DNA of 33,996 bases from Deinococcota bacterium (GTDB lineage Bacteria > Deinococcota > Deinococci > Deinococcales > Trueperaceae), in NCBI GenBank assembly GCA_963170125.1, contig CAUJFI010000171.1:1-33996 (forward strand), written 5' to 3'. Shown in pieces: positions 24,225-32,594 of this stretch; positions within the stretch are counted from its first letter, which is position 1; every line of letters begins with the position of its first letter. The notes below the pieces were generated by a model that saw only the letters and a program-made list of their open reading frames with translations, was not told the DNA's origin and made no database searches. A program made the position numbers and the translations under genes.

Positions 24225-24508
24225 GAGTTCGTTCCTTCTCGGGTGGAGGTGAGCTCCCCATCGGCCGCGTGCGCGTACCGGCGTGAGAAAAGGCTGTACT
24301 GCGGGGTGCGAAGGTCGATGGCGGCGGCGATCGCGCGGGCGATGCCTGAGACGAGCAGGATGAGCGCGATGCCGTGGTCGTCGCCGGTGCCGAGCGACTG
24401 CTCCCACCCTTCGGGCAGCTCCTCGATCAGTGGAAGGGCGCCTGCCGCCTCGGCCGAGCGGCGCAACCGTTTCACTCCGCGTCCTGTCCAGCATCGAGCC
24501 GATCGCAA
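24221..24508 (-). pseudogene. C-terminal remnant of an MFS exporter (probable)
   Basis: Only about 95 codons, with one hydrophobic helix (GIALILLVSGIARAIAAAI) preceded by SLGTGDDHG and followed by DLRTPQYSLFSRRYA. This resembles the last helix and tail of DHA-type drug exporters (the GxGxxRGIALLF...YP pattern). Nothing for the other 11 helices is present. It overlaps the preceding ArsR-like frame by 37 bases. I infer that a deletion removed most of the exporter gene. Confidence 0.4.
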
Positions 24509-24840
24509 GCTGCGTGCTCCGCCAAGGAAGCGTCGTGAAGCAACCCCAACGTGACCGCTGCGTGTTCGCCCGGATCGCCGGTTGGCAACAGGGAGCTGCG
24601 GTACTTGAAGGTACGGGCAGCGAGTTGGTAGTACACCCTGCCGCGCTCACGCTTGACTTTCATGAGCAGGCCGAGCGTCACGTGGCGCTTGGCGCGGTGA
24701 TGAGCCAGGTTGGCTCGCATCCCAAGCGCTCGGGCAGCGTCACTGGGCGAAGCCGGCTGCAGGAACCTTCCCAGAAACGCCGTGTCCTGCAACGCGCGCG
24801 CTTGCTCTCGGCGCGTCACCACCATCTCGGTTAGCTGCAT
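24472..24840 (-). pseudogene. ArsR-like winged-helix regulator, probably 3'-truncated
   Basis: 122 codons. A helix-turn-helix is seen at about residues 15-70 (ALQDTAFLGRFLQPASPSDAARALGMRANLAHHRAKRHVTLGLL), then the wing VKRERGRVYYQLAARTFKYRSSLL. ArsR-type regulators with this layout usually continue for about another 80 residues after LHDASLAE and are followed by an MFS gene. Here the frame ends and merges with the exporter tail, consistent with one deletion spanning both. The short protein may still bind DNA. A GATACT box lies 5 bases before the ATG. Confidence 0.5.
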
Positions 24841-24878
24841 GTCGAAGTATCGGACAAGCGGGTTTCAGCCTGCAATGC

Positions 24879-26183
24879 CTAGTACTGAAAGCGTCGCGCA
24901 TCGATCGCCGCCTCGCATACCAGACCTCGTCGAAGAAGAACCGGGCCAAGGTTCACCTCGGGCGAACTCTGCATAAGGGCGATCCGAAGTCGACCTGCCT
25001 GCGCCGCGAGAGGTCGCGACCACCACAGCGTGGACGACGGGTGCGACGCACCCCGCGGCCGCGCCAGCACCGTCCTAACGGCGAGGCCTCCGACGACGGC
25101 GAGCACGGCGAGGCTCAAGCCGATCACGGGCAGTTCGTGCCGCCAGATCGTCGCGGCCGCGCCGATGAGGACGAGAGCGACGATGGCCACATAGCGCGTG
25201 CGCGCGACGCGCCCGAACCGCGAGCTCAGGAACAGCACGTTCCCGAGCAGGTAGACCAGCGGGCCGGCGATCGTGACCAGGACCATCGGCATGCTCAGGT
25301 GCGGGTGCGTCAGGCGCAACTCGATCGAGACGGCCACCAAGATCGCGCCACCCACCATCAGCGCGTGGGCGTACGCGTACGCCGATCGCAGCGCGGCCGT
25401 CCCCTCTTCCCCACCGAGCACGTCGTGTCCGGCCAACGCGAAGTAGTTGAACCATACCGACACGAGGGCGGCGAAACCTACGATGAAGCCGACGACGAGT
25501 CGGGTATCGACGCTGCCGGCCGCCGCCAACGAGCCGCCCATCAGGAGGACCGATTCGCCCAGGGCGATGATGAACACCAGCCGGTTGCGCTCGGCAAGGT
25601 GCTCGGCGTCCGTGTCCCAACCGGACATCGGAGCGCTGCCGAGGCCGGGGAACCTGAAGTCGACCCGCGGACCCAAGTAGTCGACGATCACAGCCAGGAG
25701 CCAAACGGCGAGCCGCAGGTCGGCCGGCAGGAAGGCCCCGACGAGCCACAGGACGCCCGCCGACGCCGACCAGGCGCCCAAGAACCGGTAGTTCCGCGCC
25801 AGGGGCCCCCGGAACGCGATCATCATGAAGAGCGGTCTGATGAGCCCCATGGCCACGTAACAGGCGACGAACAGGACGCCGCCTCCGTCGAACGCCAGCG
25901 GGATGGCCGCGGCCATGCCGAGCGCCAGCAGCATGAGCACCGCGTTCAGCAACTGCACGGCGCCTCGGGCCGGGTCGAGCCAGTTCATCATCCAGGCCGT
26001 GTAGTTCCAGCCCCACCAGATCGCGGCGAACACGACGGCCGTCTGGGCGAAACCGCGCCAGGACAGGTCGGAGATCAGGAGGTGCGAGATCTGGACGATG
26101 GCGAAGACGTAGACGAGGTCGAAGAAGAGCTCGATGGGGCCGACGGCGGAGCGCTCCGGGCCCGCAGCGCGCCCGAGCGTCAC
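24879..26183 (-). CDS. Low-temperature-requirement A (LtrA) family membrane protein
   Basis: A 434-residue polytopic protein. The N-terminus has the family hallmark VGPIELFFDLVYVFAIVQISHLL, then WWGWNYTAWMMNWLDP, and later DAEHLAERNRLVFIIALGESVL. About twelve hydrophobic segments are expected. LtrA was named from a Listeria cold-growth mutant; the transport or enzymatic role is not known. The start is the GTG at 26183, with an AAGGTG element 5 bases before it. The last 45 residues after VLARPRGAS look unlike the family and may be extra coding sequence beyond the usual end. Confidence 0.8.
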   Translation of the reverse strand: MTLGRAAGPERSAVGPIELFFDLVYVFAIVQISHLLISDLSWRGFAQTAVVFAAIWWGWNYTAWMMNWLDPARGAVQLLNAVLMLLALGMAAAIPLAFDGGGVLFVACYVAMGLIRPLFMMIAFRGPLARNYRFLGAWSASAGVLWLVGAFLPADLRLAVWLLAVIVDYLGPRVDFRFPGLGSAPMSGWDTDAEHLAERNRLVFIIALGESVLLMGGSLAAAGSVDTRLVVGFIVGFAALVSVWFNYFALAGHDVLGGEEGTAALRSAYAYAHALMVGGAILVAVSIELRLTHPHLSMPMVLVTIAGPLVYLLGNVLFLSSRFGRVARTRYVAIVALVLIGAAATIWRHELPVIGLSLAVLAVVGGLAVRTVLARPRGASHPSSTLWWSRPLAAQAGRLRIALMQSSPEVNLGPVLLRRGLVCEAAIDARRFQY

Positions 26184-26362
26184 CCGAGCACCTTGTACTT
26201 ATCCGGCTGCGCCGGTAGGCGAGTGCAACGCGCCACCACGCGGACGGCAGCCTCGATCTGGTTCCTACCGGTCATGGTCCACCGCCGCCAACTGTACTTC
26301 TTCCATGTTCGCGCCTGGCTTGCGTCATCGGGTCCAGGCCGCGACGCCGACGGTCGAGACGG

Positions 26363-26368
26363 TACGCT
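26363..26368 (+). promoter_or_regulatory. -10 box, leaderless layout (DUF1810-MTase gene)
   Basis: TACGCT, 7 bases before the ATG at 26376. No ribosome site. Confidence 0.3.
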
Positions 26369-26375
26369 GGTTCCA

Positions 26376-27572
26376 ATGGCCGCGCGAGACCCACACGACC
26401 TTACCCGCTTCGTCGCCGCCCAGAAGGACACCTACGCCACCGCCTTGTCGGAGTTGACGGCGGGCCGGAAGACGAGCCATTGGATGTGGTTCGTCTTCCC
26501 CCAGGTCGTCGGGCTGGGTCATAGCGACATGGCGGTGCGCTACGCCATCCGCTCCTTGGCGGAGGCGCGGGCGTACCTTGACCACCCGCTGCTGGGTGCC
26601 CGACTGCGCGAGTGCGCCGCAGCCATCCTGAGCCACCCGGGCGTGAGCGCGCGGCAGATGCTGGGCCCGATCGACGACGTCAAGCTGCGTTCGAGCATGA
26701 CGTTGTTCGAGGCGGTGGACACCGTGGGCGGCCAGTTCTCGCGAGTGCTGGATCGCTACTACGACGGTGTGCCCGACCCCTTGACGCTGGCCGTGTTGGC
26801 CGAACGGGCCGATTCGGAGACCGATACGGGAACCACTGCGGGCAGTGACACTGCCGCTGCCCAGCTGCCCACCGCGCCAACGAGCATGTGGGAGCGGCCC
26901 GAGGTAGCGGCGCGCTTCGCCGAGCGACCGCCCGACCACCGGCTCGTCAAGCTGTTCCTTGGTGAGGACGAGTACGCTCCGGTCAAGACGGCCTGGAACA
27001 CCGGGCCGAAGCCTCGGGTCCTCGACCTCGGCTGCGCTGGCGGGCGCAACACCGTCTGGTTGGCCGAGCAGGGCGCGGACGTCCGGGCCGTTGACGCCTC
27101 GCGAGCGATGGTGGCCGAGACCCGCAGGCGGCTGGCAGCGGTGTTAGGCGCACGTGAGGCGACTTGGCGCGTGACCCGCAGCTACATGCACGACCTGAGC
27201 GAGTTCGGGAGCGATGAGTTCGATCTGGTCGTCGCTCTTGGGGTGCTGCAGGACGCCCAGAGCGACGCTGAGTGGTACCAGGCCCTATCCGAGTTGGCGC
27301 GCAGCCTGCACCGGGGCGGACTCGCATTGGTGGCGAACTTCGCTCCGGACTCGGCTCCAGACGGAAGGCCGCTCACGCGCGACCGCGAAACGCAGGACGT
27401 CTGGGTCGGCTTCGGCTCGTCCGACAGGCGCATGACACTGCCGGACCTCGAGCGGCTCGACGGGCACTTCCTCCGCCATGGCCTCGAGCCGGTACTGCCG
27501 ACCGAGCGGGTAAGGGTCGAGACGGCGGGTGGCCAGCGGGTGACGCTCAACGCGCTGTACAAGAAGACCTGA
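26376..27572 (+). CDS. Fusion: DUF1810 domain + class I methyltransferase
   Basis: A 398-residue two-domain protein. Residues 1-138 are a complete DUF1810 domain (DLTRFVAAQKDTYATALSEL, SHWMWFVFPQVVGLG, DDVKLRSSMTLFEAV). A Thr/Ala/Asp-rich linker (about 142-168) follows. Residues about 168-398 are a SAM methyltransferase with RVLDLGCAGGRNT at 214-226, acidic VRAVDAS next, then EFDLVVALGVLQD. DUF1810 alone is a common, unexplained family of about 140 residues, so a full-length fused methyltransferase is unusual. No frameshift or gap was seen at the junction. The start is the ATG at 26376; the frame running back to 25041 overlaps ltrA antisense. Confidence 0.8.
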   Translation: MAARDPHDLTRFVAAQKDTYATALSELTAGRKTSHWMWFVFPQVVGLGHSDMAVRYAIRSLAEARAYLDHPLLGARLRECAAAILSHPGVSARQMLGPIDDVKLRSSMTLFEAVDTVGGQFSRVLDRYYDGVPDPLTLAVLAERADSETDTGTTAGSDTAAAQLPTAPTSMWERPEVAARFAERPPDHRLVKLFLGEDEYAPVKTAWNTGPKPRVLDLGCAGGRNTVWLAEQGADVRAVDASRAMVAETRRRLAAVLGAREATWRVTRSYMHDLSEFGSDEFDLVVALGVLQDAQSDAEWYQALSELARSLHRGGLALVANFAPDSAPDGRPLTRDRETQDVWVGFGSSDRRMTLPDLERLDGHFLRHGLEPVLPTERVRVETAGGQRVTLNALYKKT

Positions 27573-27805
27573 CAGCCCTTGGTCGATCAGGCCGACTTAG
27601 ACTCACGTCACGACACAGGTCGCACCTCGCCTCCCCGCCCGGAGCCGCCGGGGCCGAGACCGCAGATCAGGGAGTGAAAAGATGCCAGCCCCGAAGAGCG
27701 ACCAAGATACCCGCTGTTGGAGATCGAGCGCAGGTGGCTCGTGGACCTAGACACGGTGGAGTCGCGGCATGTGCGAAGCACTGGCTGCACCCGGGAGGCT
27801 CGAAG

Positions 27806-28333
27806 ATGAAGCGCGCCGGCGAGAGCGGGGGCGCCGCACCCTTGGCCGAACAGCCTACTAGCCCCGGGCCCACCGTGGAGGCGGGCAAGACCGTGTCCGC
27901 GCTCTTCATCCTGTACGTCAAGGACCAAGCGGCCAGCACCGCGTTCTACCGCGCCGTCCTTGGACGACCGCCCCGGCTGGACGTGCCGGGCATGACCGAG
28001 TTCGGCCTAGGCGATCAGGCTCGCCTCGGGTTGATGCCCGAGGCCGGAATCCGTCAGCTCCTCGGCGACGCCCTCCCGGATCCTGCTCGCGCGAACGGAG
28101 TACCCAGGAGCGAGCTCTACTTGTCGGTACCCGATCCGGCCGAGTGCCACCGCCGCGCTCTGGCGGCCGGGGCCACAGAGCTCAGCCCGGTGGCCCGGCG
28201 GGGCTGGGGCGATGACGCCGGGTACTCGCTCGACCCGGACGGCCACGTGCTCGCCTTCGCGAGACGTGCGCAGGAACGGGTCTTACCGTTGCTCAAGCGG
28301 TCACGTGGCAAACGGAACTGGGGATGGCGATGA
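27806..28333 (+). CDS. VOC-family (glyoxalase/bleomycin-resistance) protein
   Basis: A 175-residue protein with one vicinal-oxygen-chelate unit (ALFILYVKDQAASTAFYRAVLG opens it, and GYSLDPDGHVLAFARR closes the second motif). The first about 30 residues are Pro/Gly-rich and probably unstructured. The last 15 residues are basic. The GGGAGG ribosome site (27793-27798) fixes the ATG at 27806. VOC proteins include lyases, dioxygenases and drug-binding proteins; the substrate is not deducible. The preceding 230 bases hold no gene I can support. Confidence 0.8.
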   Translation: MKRAGESGGAAPLAEQPTSPGPTVEAGKTVSALFILYVKDQAASTAFYRAVLGRPPRLDVPGMTEFGLGDQARLGLMPEAGIRQLLGDALPDPARANGVPRSELYLSVPDPAECHRRALAAGATELSPVARRGWGDDAGYSLDPDGHVLAFARRAQERVLPLLKRSRGKRNWGWR

Positions 28334-28345
28334 CCTAGCGCTAGG
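28334..28345. repeat. 12-bp perfect palindrome between convergent genes
   Basis: CCTAGCGCTAGG directly after the VOC stop codon. There is no T-tract, so it is not a standard terminator. It may be a protein-binding site or chance. Confidence 0.25.
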
Positions 28346-28457
28346 CGCGTAGCCCAGCAACTGGGCGCGCAGCGCGAGAGCGCGAACAGCAGCGTGCTTC
28401 AGGAGAGGCATATGGCTCGGGTGCGTTCGGCACGGCGGCTCCTGCCGGGGCGCCCGG

Positions 28458-29120
28458 TCAGGCGAAGCGCATCTGCCCACCCTCACCCGCCAACGTGAAC
28501 GCGCCGGTCGGCCCGGAGAGATCGGCCTGGATCCGCGGGTGCGGGGCGCTAGCGACGGTGACATCCGGCACGGGTCCACCGAGCGCATCGAGCAACGCCC
28601 TCAGCCCTTCGCCGTCCGGGTGCGCCACCGTGAGGCCCGTCAGGCCGAGCTCGCGGCCGAGGCTTCGCGACGGGTGGGGCGAGCCTTGCCAGTCGATGAA
28701 GAACGGCACCAGGCCACCGTAGGCGTGCCCCGTCACGGCGAGCACCGTCCACTTGAGCTGCACGCCGTCCGGCGTCAGCCTGCCGCTCTCCATGCGCTCG
28801 GAGCCCAGGCCCAGCGCGCGCACCCGGTCGACGAGTCCGGCCATGTCGTCGACGCGAACGCACCAGGTGTGCAGCGCCGGTCCCCGCAAGTACGCGATGG
28901 AGCGACGGTACGCGCCGTTCCCGCCCTCGTCGCCGCGAGGGTCACGGGCCATGAGCTCCAGGTAGCGGCCGGGGCCCAGCCCTACGAGGGCGTTGTGAGT
29001 CCCCTGGCCGACGTGCCTGCCCCCGCGCGTGGCCCGCACTCCTGAGCTCGCCGAGAGCTCGCTCTCCAGCTCCGCCAGGTCGTCTCCGGCGAACAGCAGG
29101 TGGTCTATCTCCAAAGACAT
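28458..29120 (-). CDS. Glyoxalase-like (Glyoxalase_3) domain protein
   Basis: A 220-residue protein. LEIDHLLFAGDDLAELESEL is the starting motif of the Glyoxalase_3 family, followed by GGRHVGQGTHNALVGLGPGRYLELMARDP, and a second half carries the other beta-alpha-beta units (PFFIDWQGSPHPSRS). Its biochemical role is unknown. It lies 15 bases after the acetamidase gene, so they are probably one unit (acetamidase first). Confidence 0.82.
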   Translation of the reverse strand: MSLEIDHLLFAGDDLAELESELSASSGVRATRGGRHVGQGTHNALVGLGPGRYLELMARDPRGDEGGNGAYRRSIAYLRGPALHTWCVRVDDMAGLVDRVRALGLGSERMESGRLTPDGVQLKWTVLAVTGHAYGGLVPFFIDWQGSPHPSRSLGRELGLTGLTVAHPDGEGLRALLDALGGPVPDVTVASAPHPRIQADLSGPTGAFTLAGEGGQMRFA

Positions 29121-29135
29121 GCGCCGACGTCCCCT

Positions 29136-30068
29136 TCAGCGCCCGCCCGGCAGCACGGCCTTGGGCACGAGGCAGACCACGGTGTAGGCCGGGTCGAACA
29201 TGTTGCCGACCTTGTACTCCGCGGCCTGACCGATGATCACGGAGGCCGCTTCGAACGACAGGCCGTACCCGTTCATGAGCCAGCGCGTCATCTCCGTGGT
29301 GGCGTTCTGCGCCGCCTGGTCGAGCGGGCGGGCGTTGCCGAGGGTGAACAGGTCGTGCTCGTCCTCCCCGCGTGGCCACCTGACCTGATCTCGGCCGTCG
29401 TACTTTCTGAGACCGACCTCGAAGGCCACGTCGAACGAGGTCTCGACGCCGGTGCCGGCCATCTCCCCCGCCCCTTGCACTGCGTGTCCGTCGCCTAGGA
29501 AGAAGAGGCCGCCGGGAGCGAACACGGGGAAGCGCATGGTCACGCCGGCACCGATGCCGCGGTAGTCCATGTTGCCGCCGTGCTCGGCGGACGTGGCGGT
29601 CGAGATCGCCTGATGACCCTGCGGCGCCACGCCGAGGCAGCCGAGCATGGGCGCCAACGGCAGGCTGTAGCCCTCGATCCCGGCCACGCCCCCGTCCAGG
29701 ACGACGCGCCCGTGCTCGCGGTCGATGCGCCACGTCACCCGCGCCGCACCTTCCTCGTCTCGGAACTCGGCGACGAACTCGGGATCGAGCGTGTTTGGCG
29801 CGAGCCTCGTGCTAGCCCAACCGGTGCGGCGGTTAGGTTCGAGCTTAGAGACGCGCACGGTGATGGCGTCGCCGGGCTCGGCGCCGACAACCGCGAAGGG
29901 GCCGGTCATGGGGTTGCCCCTCGGGGTGATCTGCTCGTCGGTCGCGTCCCGGCCCGCGGCGTCGACGGTGGTCGTCTCGACCGTGTCGCCCGGCGCCACG
30001 CTCAGCGCGACGGAGTGCTCCGCGAAGGTGGTGTGGTAGACGGTCGGCTTGAAGACGTGGTGAGCCAT
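29136..30068 (-). CDS. Acetamidase/formamidase family protein
   Basis: A 310-residue FmdA/AmdA-type amidase. Signature segments are NPMTGPFAVVGAEPGDAITVRV, MLGCLGVAP, GGNMDYRGIGAGVTMRFPVFAPGGLFFLGDGHAVQGAGE (with the conserved GD-H-A-Q-G), and FDPAYTVVCLVPKAVLP near the end. Family members hydrolyse formamide or acetamide to ammonia and the acid. This form, with its N-terminal VFKPTVYHTTFAEH opening, is the cytoplasmic type. It is the first gene of a unit with the glyoxalase-like protein. A CATGAT box lies 6 bases before the ATG. The ORF is complete. Confidence 0.88.
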   Translation of the reverse strand: MAHHVFKPTVYHTTFAEHSVALSVAPGDTVETTTVDAAGRDATDEQITPRGNPMTGPFAVVGAEPGDAITVRVSKLEPNRRTGWASTRLAPNTLDPEFVAEFRDEEGAARVTWRIDREHGRVVLDGGVAGIEGYSLPLAPMLGCLGVAPQGHQAISTATSAEHGGNMDYRGIGAGVTMRFPVFAPGGLFFLGDGHAVQGAGEMAGTGVETSFDVAFEVGLRKYDGRDQVRWPRGEDEHDLFTLGNARPLDQAAQNATTEMTRWLMNGYGLSFEAASVIIGQAAEYKVGNMFDPAYTVVCLVPKAVLPGGR

Positions 30069-30162
30069 AGTCGAATCATGCCACCAACCGACCGGTTATC
30101 GTTCCACGTGCGCTCCCCAGCTAGCGGGCCGCTCGTGAGGACGAACCGATGAGGACGAACAG

Positions 30163-31476
30163 ATGAAGACGCAGTACTACACGGCCACCAGCCTCGACGG
30201 GTTCATCGCCACGGAGGACGGCTCCCTCGACTGGCTGACGAGCCTCGGCAGCCCGGGCGAGACGAGCTATCCCGAGTTCATCGCCGGGGTGGGGGCCTTG
30301 GCGATGGGCTCGGCGACCTACGAGTGGCTCCTCGCTCACTCGGCGGAGATGATCGCCGAGCTGGGGTCCGCGTGGCCATACACGCAGCCCGCCTGGGTGT
30401 TCACGCGGCGCGTCCTACCAACGCTCGCAGGCGCGGACATCCGCTTCGTGCAAGGCGACGTGCGCCAAGCGCACGCCCAGTTGCGGGCGGCAGCGGGCTC
30501 CAAGAACGTCTGGGTAGTGGGTGGCGGCGACCTCGCCGGCCAGTTCCACGACGCCGGTCTGCTCGACGAGGTCATCGTCCAGGTCGCTCCCGTGACCCTG
30601 GCGCGAGGCAAGCCGCTCTTCCCGCGGCGCCTGGCAGGGCCGGCCATGCGCCTCACGGAGGTGAGGCGGCTCGGCGCCGGGCTGGTCGAGTTGCGGTACG
30701 ACCTGCGCGGTGGGGCCGGCGCCACTCGGCCCGTCTGGGAACGCGCAGCGCAGGCCGAGCCCTTCGCCGGCAAGTCGTCCGTGGAGGACATCCGCCGGCG
30801 CTTCGACGCGGATGTCGAGCGCTTCTCCAACCTGGAGACGGGCCAGACCGCCACGGTCGACGCGGCGTTGGCGCTCGGGCTGGTGGCCGAGGCCGCCGCG
30901 CGCGTGACGCCCGGCGCCAGGCGCTTGCTGGACGTCGGTTGCGGCGCCGGTAACTTCACGTTGCGGACGCTGCAGGGGCTACCCGGCCTCGACGTCACCC
31001 TCATCGACCTGAGCGAGCCCATGCTCGCCAGGGCCAGGGAGCGTCTCAGCGCGAGCTCGGCGAGCGCGGTGCGGACCGTCCAGGGCGACGTCCGCAGCGT
31101 CGACCTGACGGCCGGGAGCTTCGACGTCATCATCGCTGCCGCCGTCCTCCACCACCTCCGCGACGACGCCGACTGGGAGGCCGTGATCGGCAAGCTCGCA
31201 GACAGCCTCGCTCCCGGCGGGGCCATCTGGGTGTTCGACATGGTGGAGGCCGACCTGCCCGCCGTGCAGGAGCTGACGTGGCGACGCTACGGTGAGTACC
31301 TCGCTAGCCTGCGCGGGGCGGAGTACCGCGACGACGTGTTCGCCTACATCGCCCGCGAGGACTCCCCGCGCTCGCTCACGTACCAGCTCGACCTGCTCCG
31401 CCGCTACGGGCTCGCCGTCGAGGTGTTGCACGTCAACACGGGCTTCGCGGCCTTCGGCGGGGTCAAGCGCGCCTAA
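30163..31476 (+). CDS. Fusion: RibD-type reductase domain + class I methyltransferase
   Basis: A 437-residue two-domain protein. Residues 1-185 form a complete dihydrofolate-reductase-like (RibD C-terminal) domain (TATSLDGFIAT, LAMGSATYEWLL, NVWVVGGGDLAGQF, APVTLARGKPLFPRR). Residues about 200-437 are a class I methyltransferase (RLLDVGCGAGNFT at 254-266, VTLIDLSEPML, FDVIIAAAVLHHL). The two joined reading frames run without a stop, and each domain has full length. A GAGGAC ribosome site lies before the ATG. Both domains have common stand-alone relatives; a fusion of them is not familiar to me. A pterin- or folate-like substrate modified twice is one idea, but unproven. Confidence 0.8.
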   Translation: MKTQYYTATSLDGFIATEDGSLDWLTSLGSPGETSYPEFIAGVGALAMGSATYEWLLAHSAEMIAELGSAWPYTQPAWVFTRRVLPTLAGADIRFVQGDVRQAHAQLRAAAGSKNVWVVGGGDLAGQFHDAGLLDEVIVQVAPVTLARGKPLFPRRLAGPAMRLTEVRRLGAGLVELRYDLRGGAGATRPVWERAAQAEPFAGKSSVEDIRRRFDADVERFSNLETGQTATVDAALALGLVAEAAARVTPGARRLLDVGCGAGNFTLRTLQGLPGLDVTLIDLSEPMLARARERLSASSASAVRTVQGDVRSVDLTAGSFDVIIAAAVLHHLRDDADWEAVIGKLADSLAPGGAIWVFDMVEADLPAVQELTWRRYGEYLASLRGAEYRDDVFAYIAREDSPRSLTYQLDLLRRYGLAVEVLHVNTGFAAFGGVKRA

Positions 31477-31514
31477 CCCCAACTCACCCACCGGGTAAGG
31501 TAGGCGGGAAGGCG

Positions 31515-31531
31515 GCCCGGAAGCTCCGGGC
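31515..31531 (+). other. GC hairpin upstream of small lipoprotein
   Basis: GCCCGGA-AGC-TCCGGGC, a 7-bp stem with a 3-base loop, between the fusion gene and the lipoprotein gene. No T-tract follows. It may be a weak terminator or a leader structure. Confidence 0.3.
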
Positions 31532-31563
31532 GCCATCTCGAGCACGGAAAGGACGGCCGCACC

Positions 31564-31992
31564 ATGAACCGCTCGCGCACCCTCATCCTCACCGGCGTTC
31601 TGCTCGTCATGACGCTCGCCGCCTGCATCCCGGCCGTGCCGTTCCTGCGGAACGTCGATGGCCAGACGTGGTCGGCGCGCTTCCAGGTCGACGTGCAAGT
31701 GGCCGGCACCACCATCCGCCTACCGGTCGACCTCGCGCTGACCTTCAGCCAGCGCCTACAGGACGTGACCGCCAAGGCCACCTTGCAGTACGACACGGGC
31801 ATCTTCCGCCTGCAGACGGGCGGCCTCGTCGACCTCACGGGCAGGATCGGCCTCGACGACCACCTCGAGCTCCGCAGCGGCTCCAACGTCCTGGCGTTCG
31901 ACGGCAGTTTCGCCGGCGAGCGGCTGGTCGGCACCGTCTCGATTGCGGGCGTGGTTCCGGTCGGCAACGTCACGTTCACAAGGACGCGCTGA
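31564..31992 (+). CDS. Small putative lipoprotein
   Basis: A 142-residue protein with a short signal sequence ending in the lipobox LAAC (C21). The mature part is beta-rich (QTWSARFQVDVQVAGTTIRLPVDLALTFSQRL...), with alternating hydrophobic residues. I do not recognise the family. The GGAAAGGA ribosome site lies before the ATG. It is downstream of a small hairpin, so it is perhaps a separate unit. Confidence 0.6.
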   Translation: MNRSRTLILTGVLLVMTLAACIPAVPFLRNVDGQTWSARFQVDVQVAGTTIRLPVDLALTFSQRLQDVTAKATLQYDTGIFRLQTGGLVDLTGRIGLDDHLELRSGSNVLAFDGSFAGERLVGTVSIAGVVPVGNVTFTRTR

Positions 31993-32069
31993 CGCGACCC
32001 GCCAAGGCCGGGGCGCCGCCGAGACCCAGGTCATAGCCCCGACGTCGCGCTGCTGGCGAGACTTCGGTC

Positions 32070-32282
32070 ATGAGCACACTCACCGCCAAGACCATCGGTC
32101 CGTCGACGACCGTGAACGACGTACTCGACGCCCTGCCCGAAGCCTCGGGCCTCCTCAACGACCTGGGGCTCGACACGTGTTGCGGGGGTGGCCTCAGCCT
32201 GCAGGAAGCGTGCGGCGACGCCGGCCTGGACTTGGCGTCTGTGCTCGGGCAGCTCGCGGACCTGGGCGCTCGGGCTGCGTGA
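32070..32282 (+). CDS. DUF542/ScdA-N domain protein
   Basis: A 70-residue stand-alone DUF542 domain, the N-terminal part of RIC/ScdA/YtfE iron-sulfur repair proteins. It shows STTVNDVLDALPEASGLLNDLGLDTCCGGGLSLQEAC; the CCGGG motif is diagnostic. RIC proteins repair Fe-S clusters damaged by NO or H2O2, but the hemerythrin di-iron domain is absent. It is first in a compact unit; the stop overlaps the cupin start (GTGA at 32279-32282). Confidence 0.85.
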   Translation: MSTLTAKTIGPSTTVNDVLDALPEASGLLNDLGLDTCCGGGLSLQEACGDAGLDLASVLGQLADLGARAA

Positions 32283-32593
32283 GCTTGCCTGAAGCGTTCG
32301 ACCTGCCGTCGCTCGCGCAGTACGGGCCGCAACGCGGGGCGCGCGTCGTGGCCGACTCGCCCGAGGCGCGCATCGTGCTGTTCTCGCTGCAGGACGGCCA
32401 GCAGGTGCGCGGTCGGGGCGAGCCCCGTGTCAGCCTCGTCGCCATCGAGGGGGAGGGCGAGTTGTGGGCTGGCGACGTGCACGTAACCGCCCGCGCCGGA
32501 ACGCTGCTCGCCTGCCTCGCCGGCGAGGAGCACGGCGCCCGCGCCGGTTCTGGCCGGTTCCTCGTCCTCGGCGTCATCACCCCGCGGCCGTGA
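32279..32593 (+). CDS. Small cupin-fold protein
   Basis: A 104-residue protein starting at a GTG that overlaps the DUF542 stop. It has a cupin pattern (RIVLFSLQDGQQV, VSLVAIEGEGELWAG, ARAGTLLACLAGEEHGARA), with the metal His pair of motif 1 not evident and only the GEEHG His in motif 2. It may bind a metal with few ligands, or none. The longer frame from 31943 is rejected. Confidence 0.65.
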   Translation: MSLPEAFDLPSLAQYGPQRGARVVADSPEARIVLFSLQDGQQVRGRGEPRVSLVAIEGEGELWAGDVHVTARAGTLLACLAGEEHGARAGSGRFLVLGVITPRP

Positions 32594-32594
32594 G

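Noticed and set aside
25041..26375. Long plus-strand extension before the DUF1810-methyltransferase gene
   Set aside because: It is antisense to ltrA, and its amino acids (Arg/Asp/His/Gln-rich) are not protein-like. The DUF1810 domain begins right after the ATG at 26376.
28334..28345. Palindrome CCTAGCGCTAGG as a terminator
   Set aside because: No loop and no T-tract; listed only as a repeat.
31515..31531. GC hairpin as a Rho-independent terminator
   Set aside because: Stem is present but no run of T follows.
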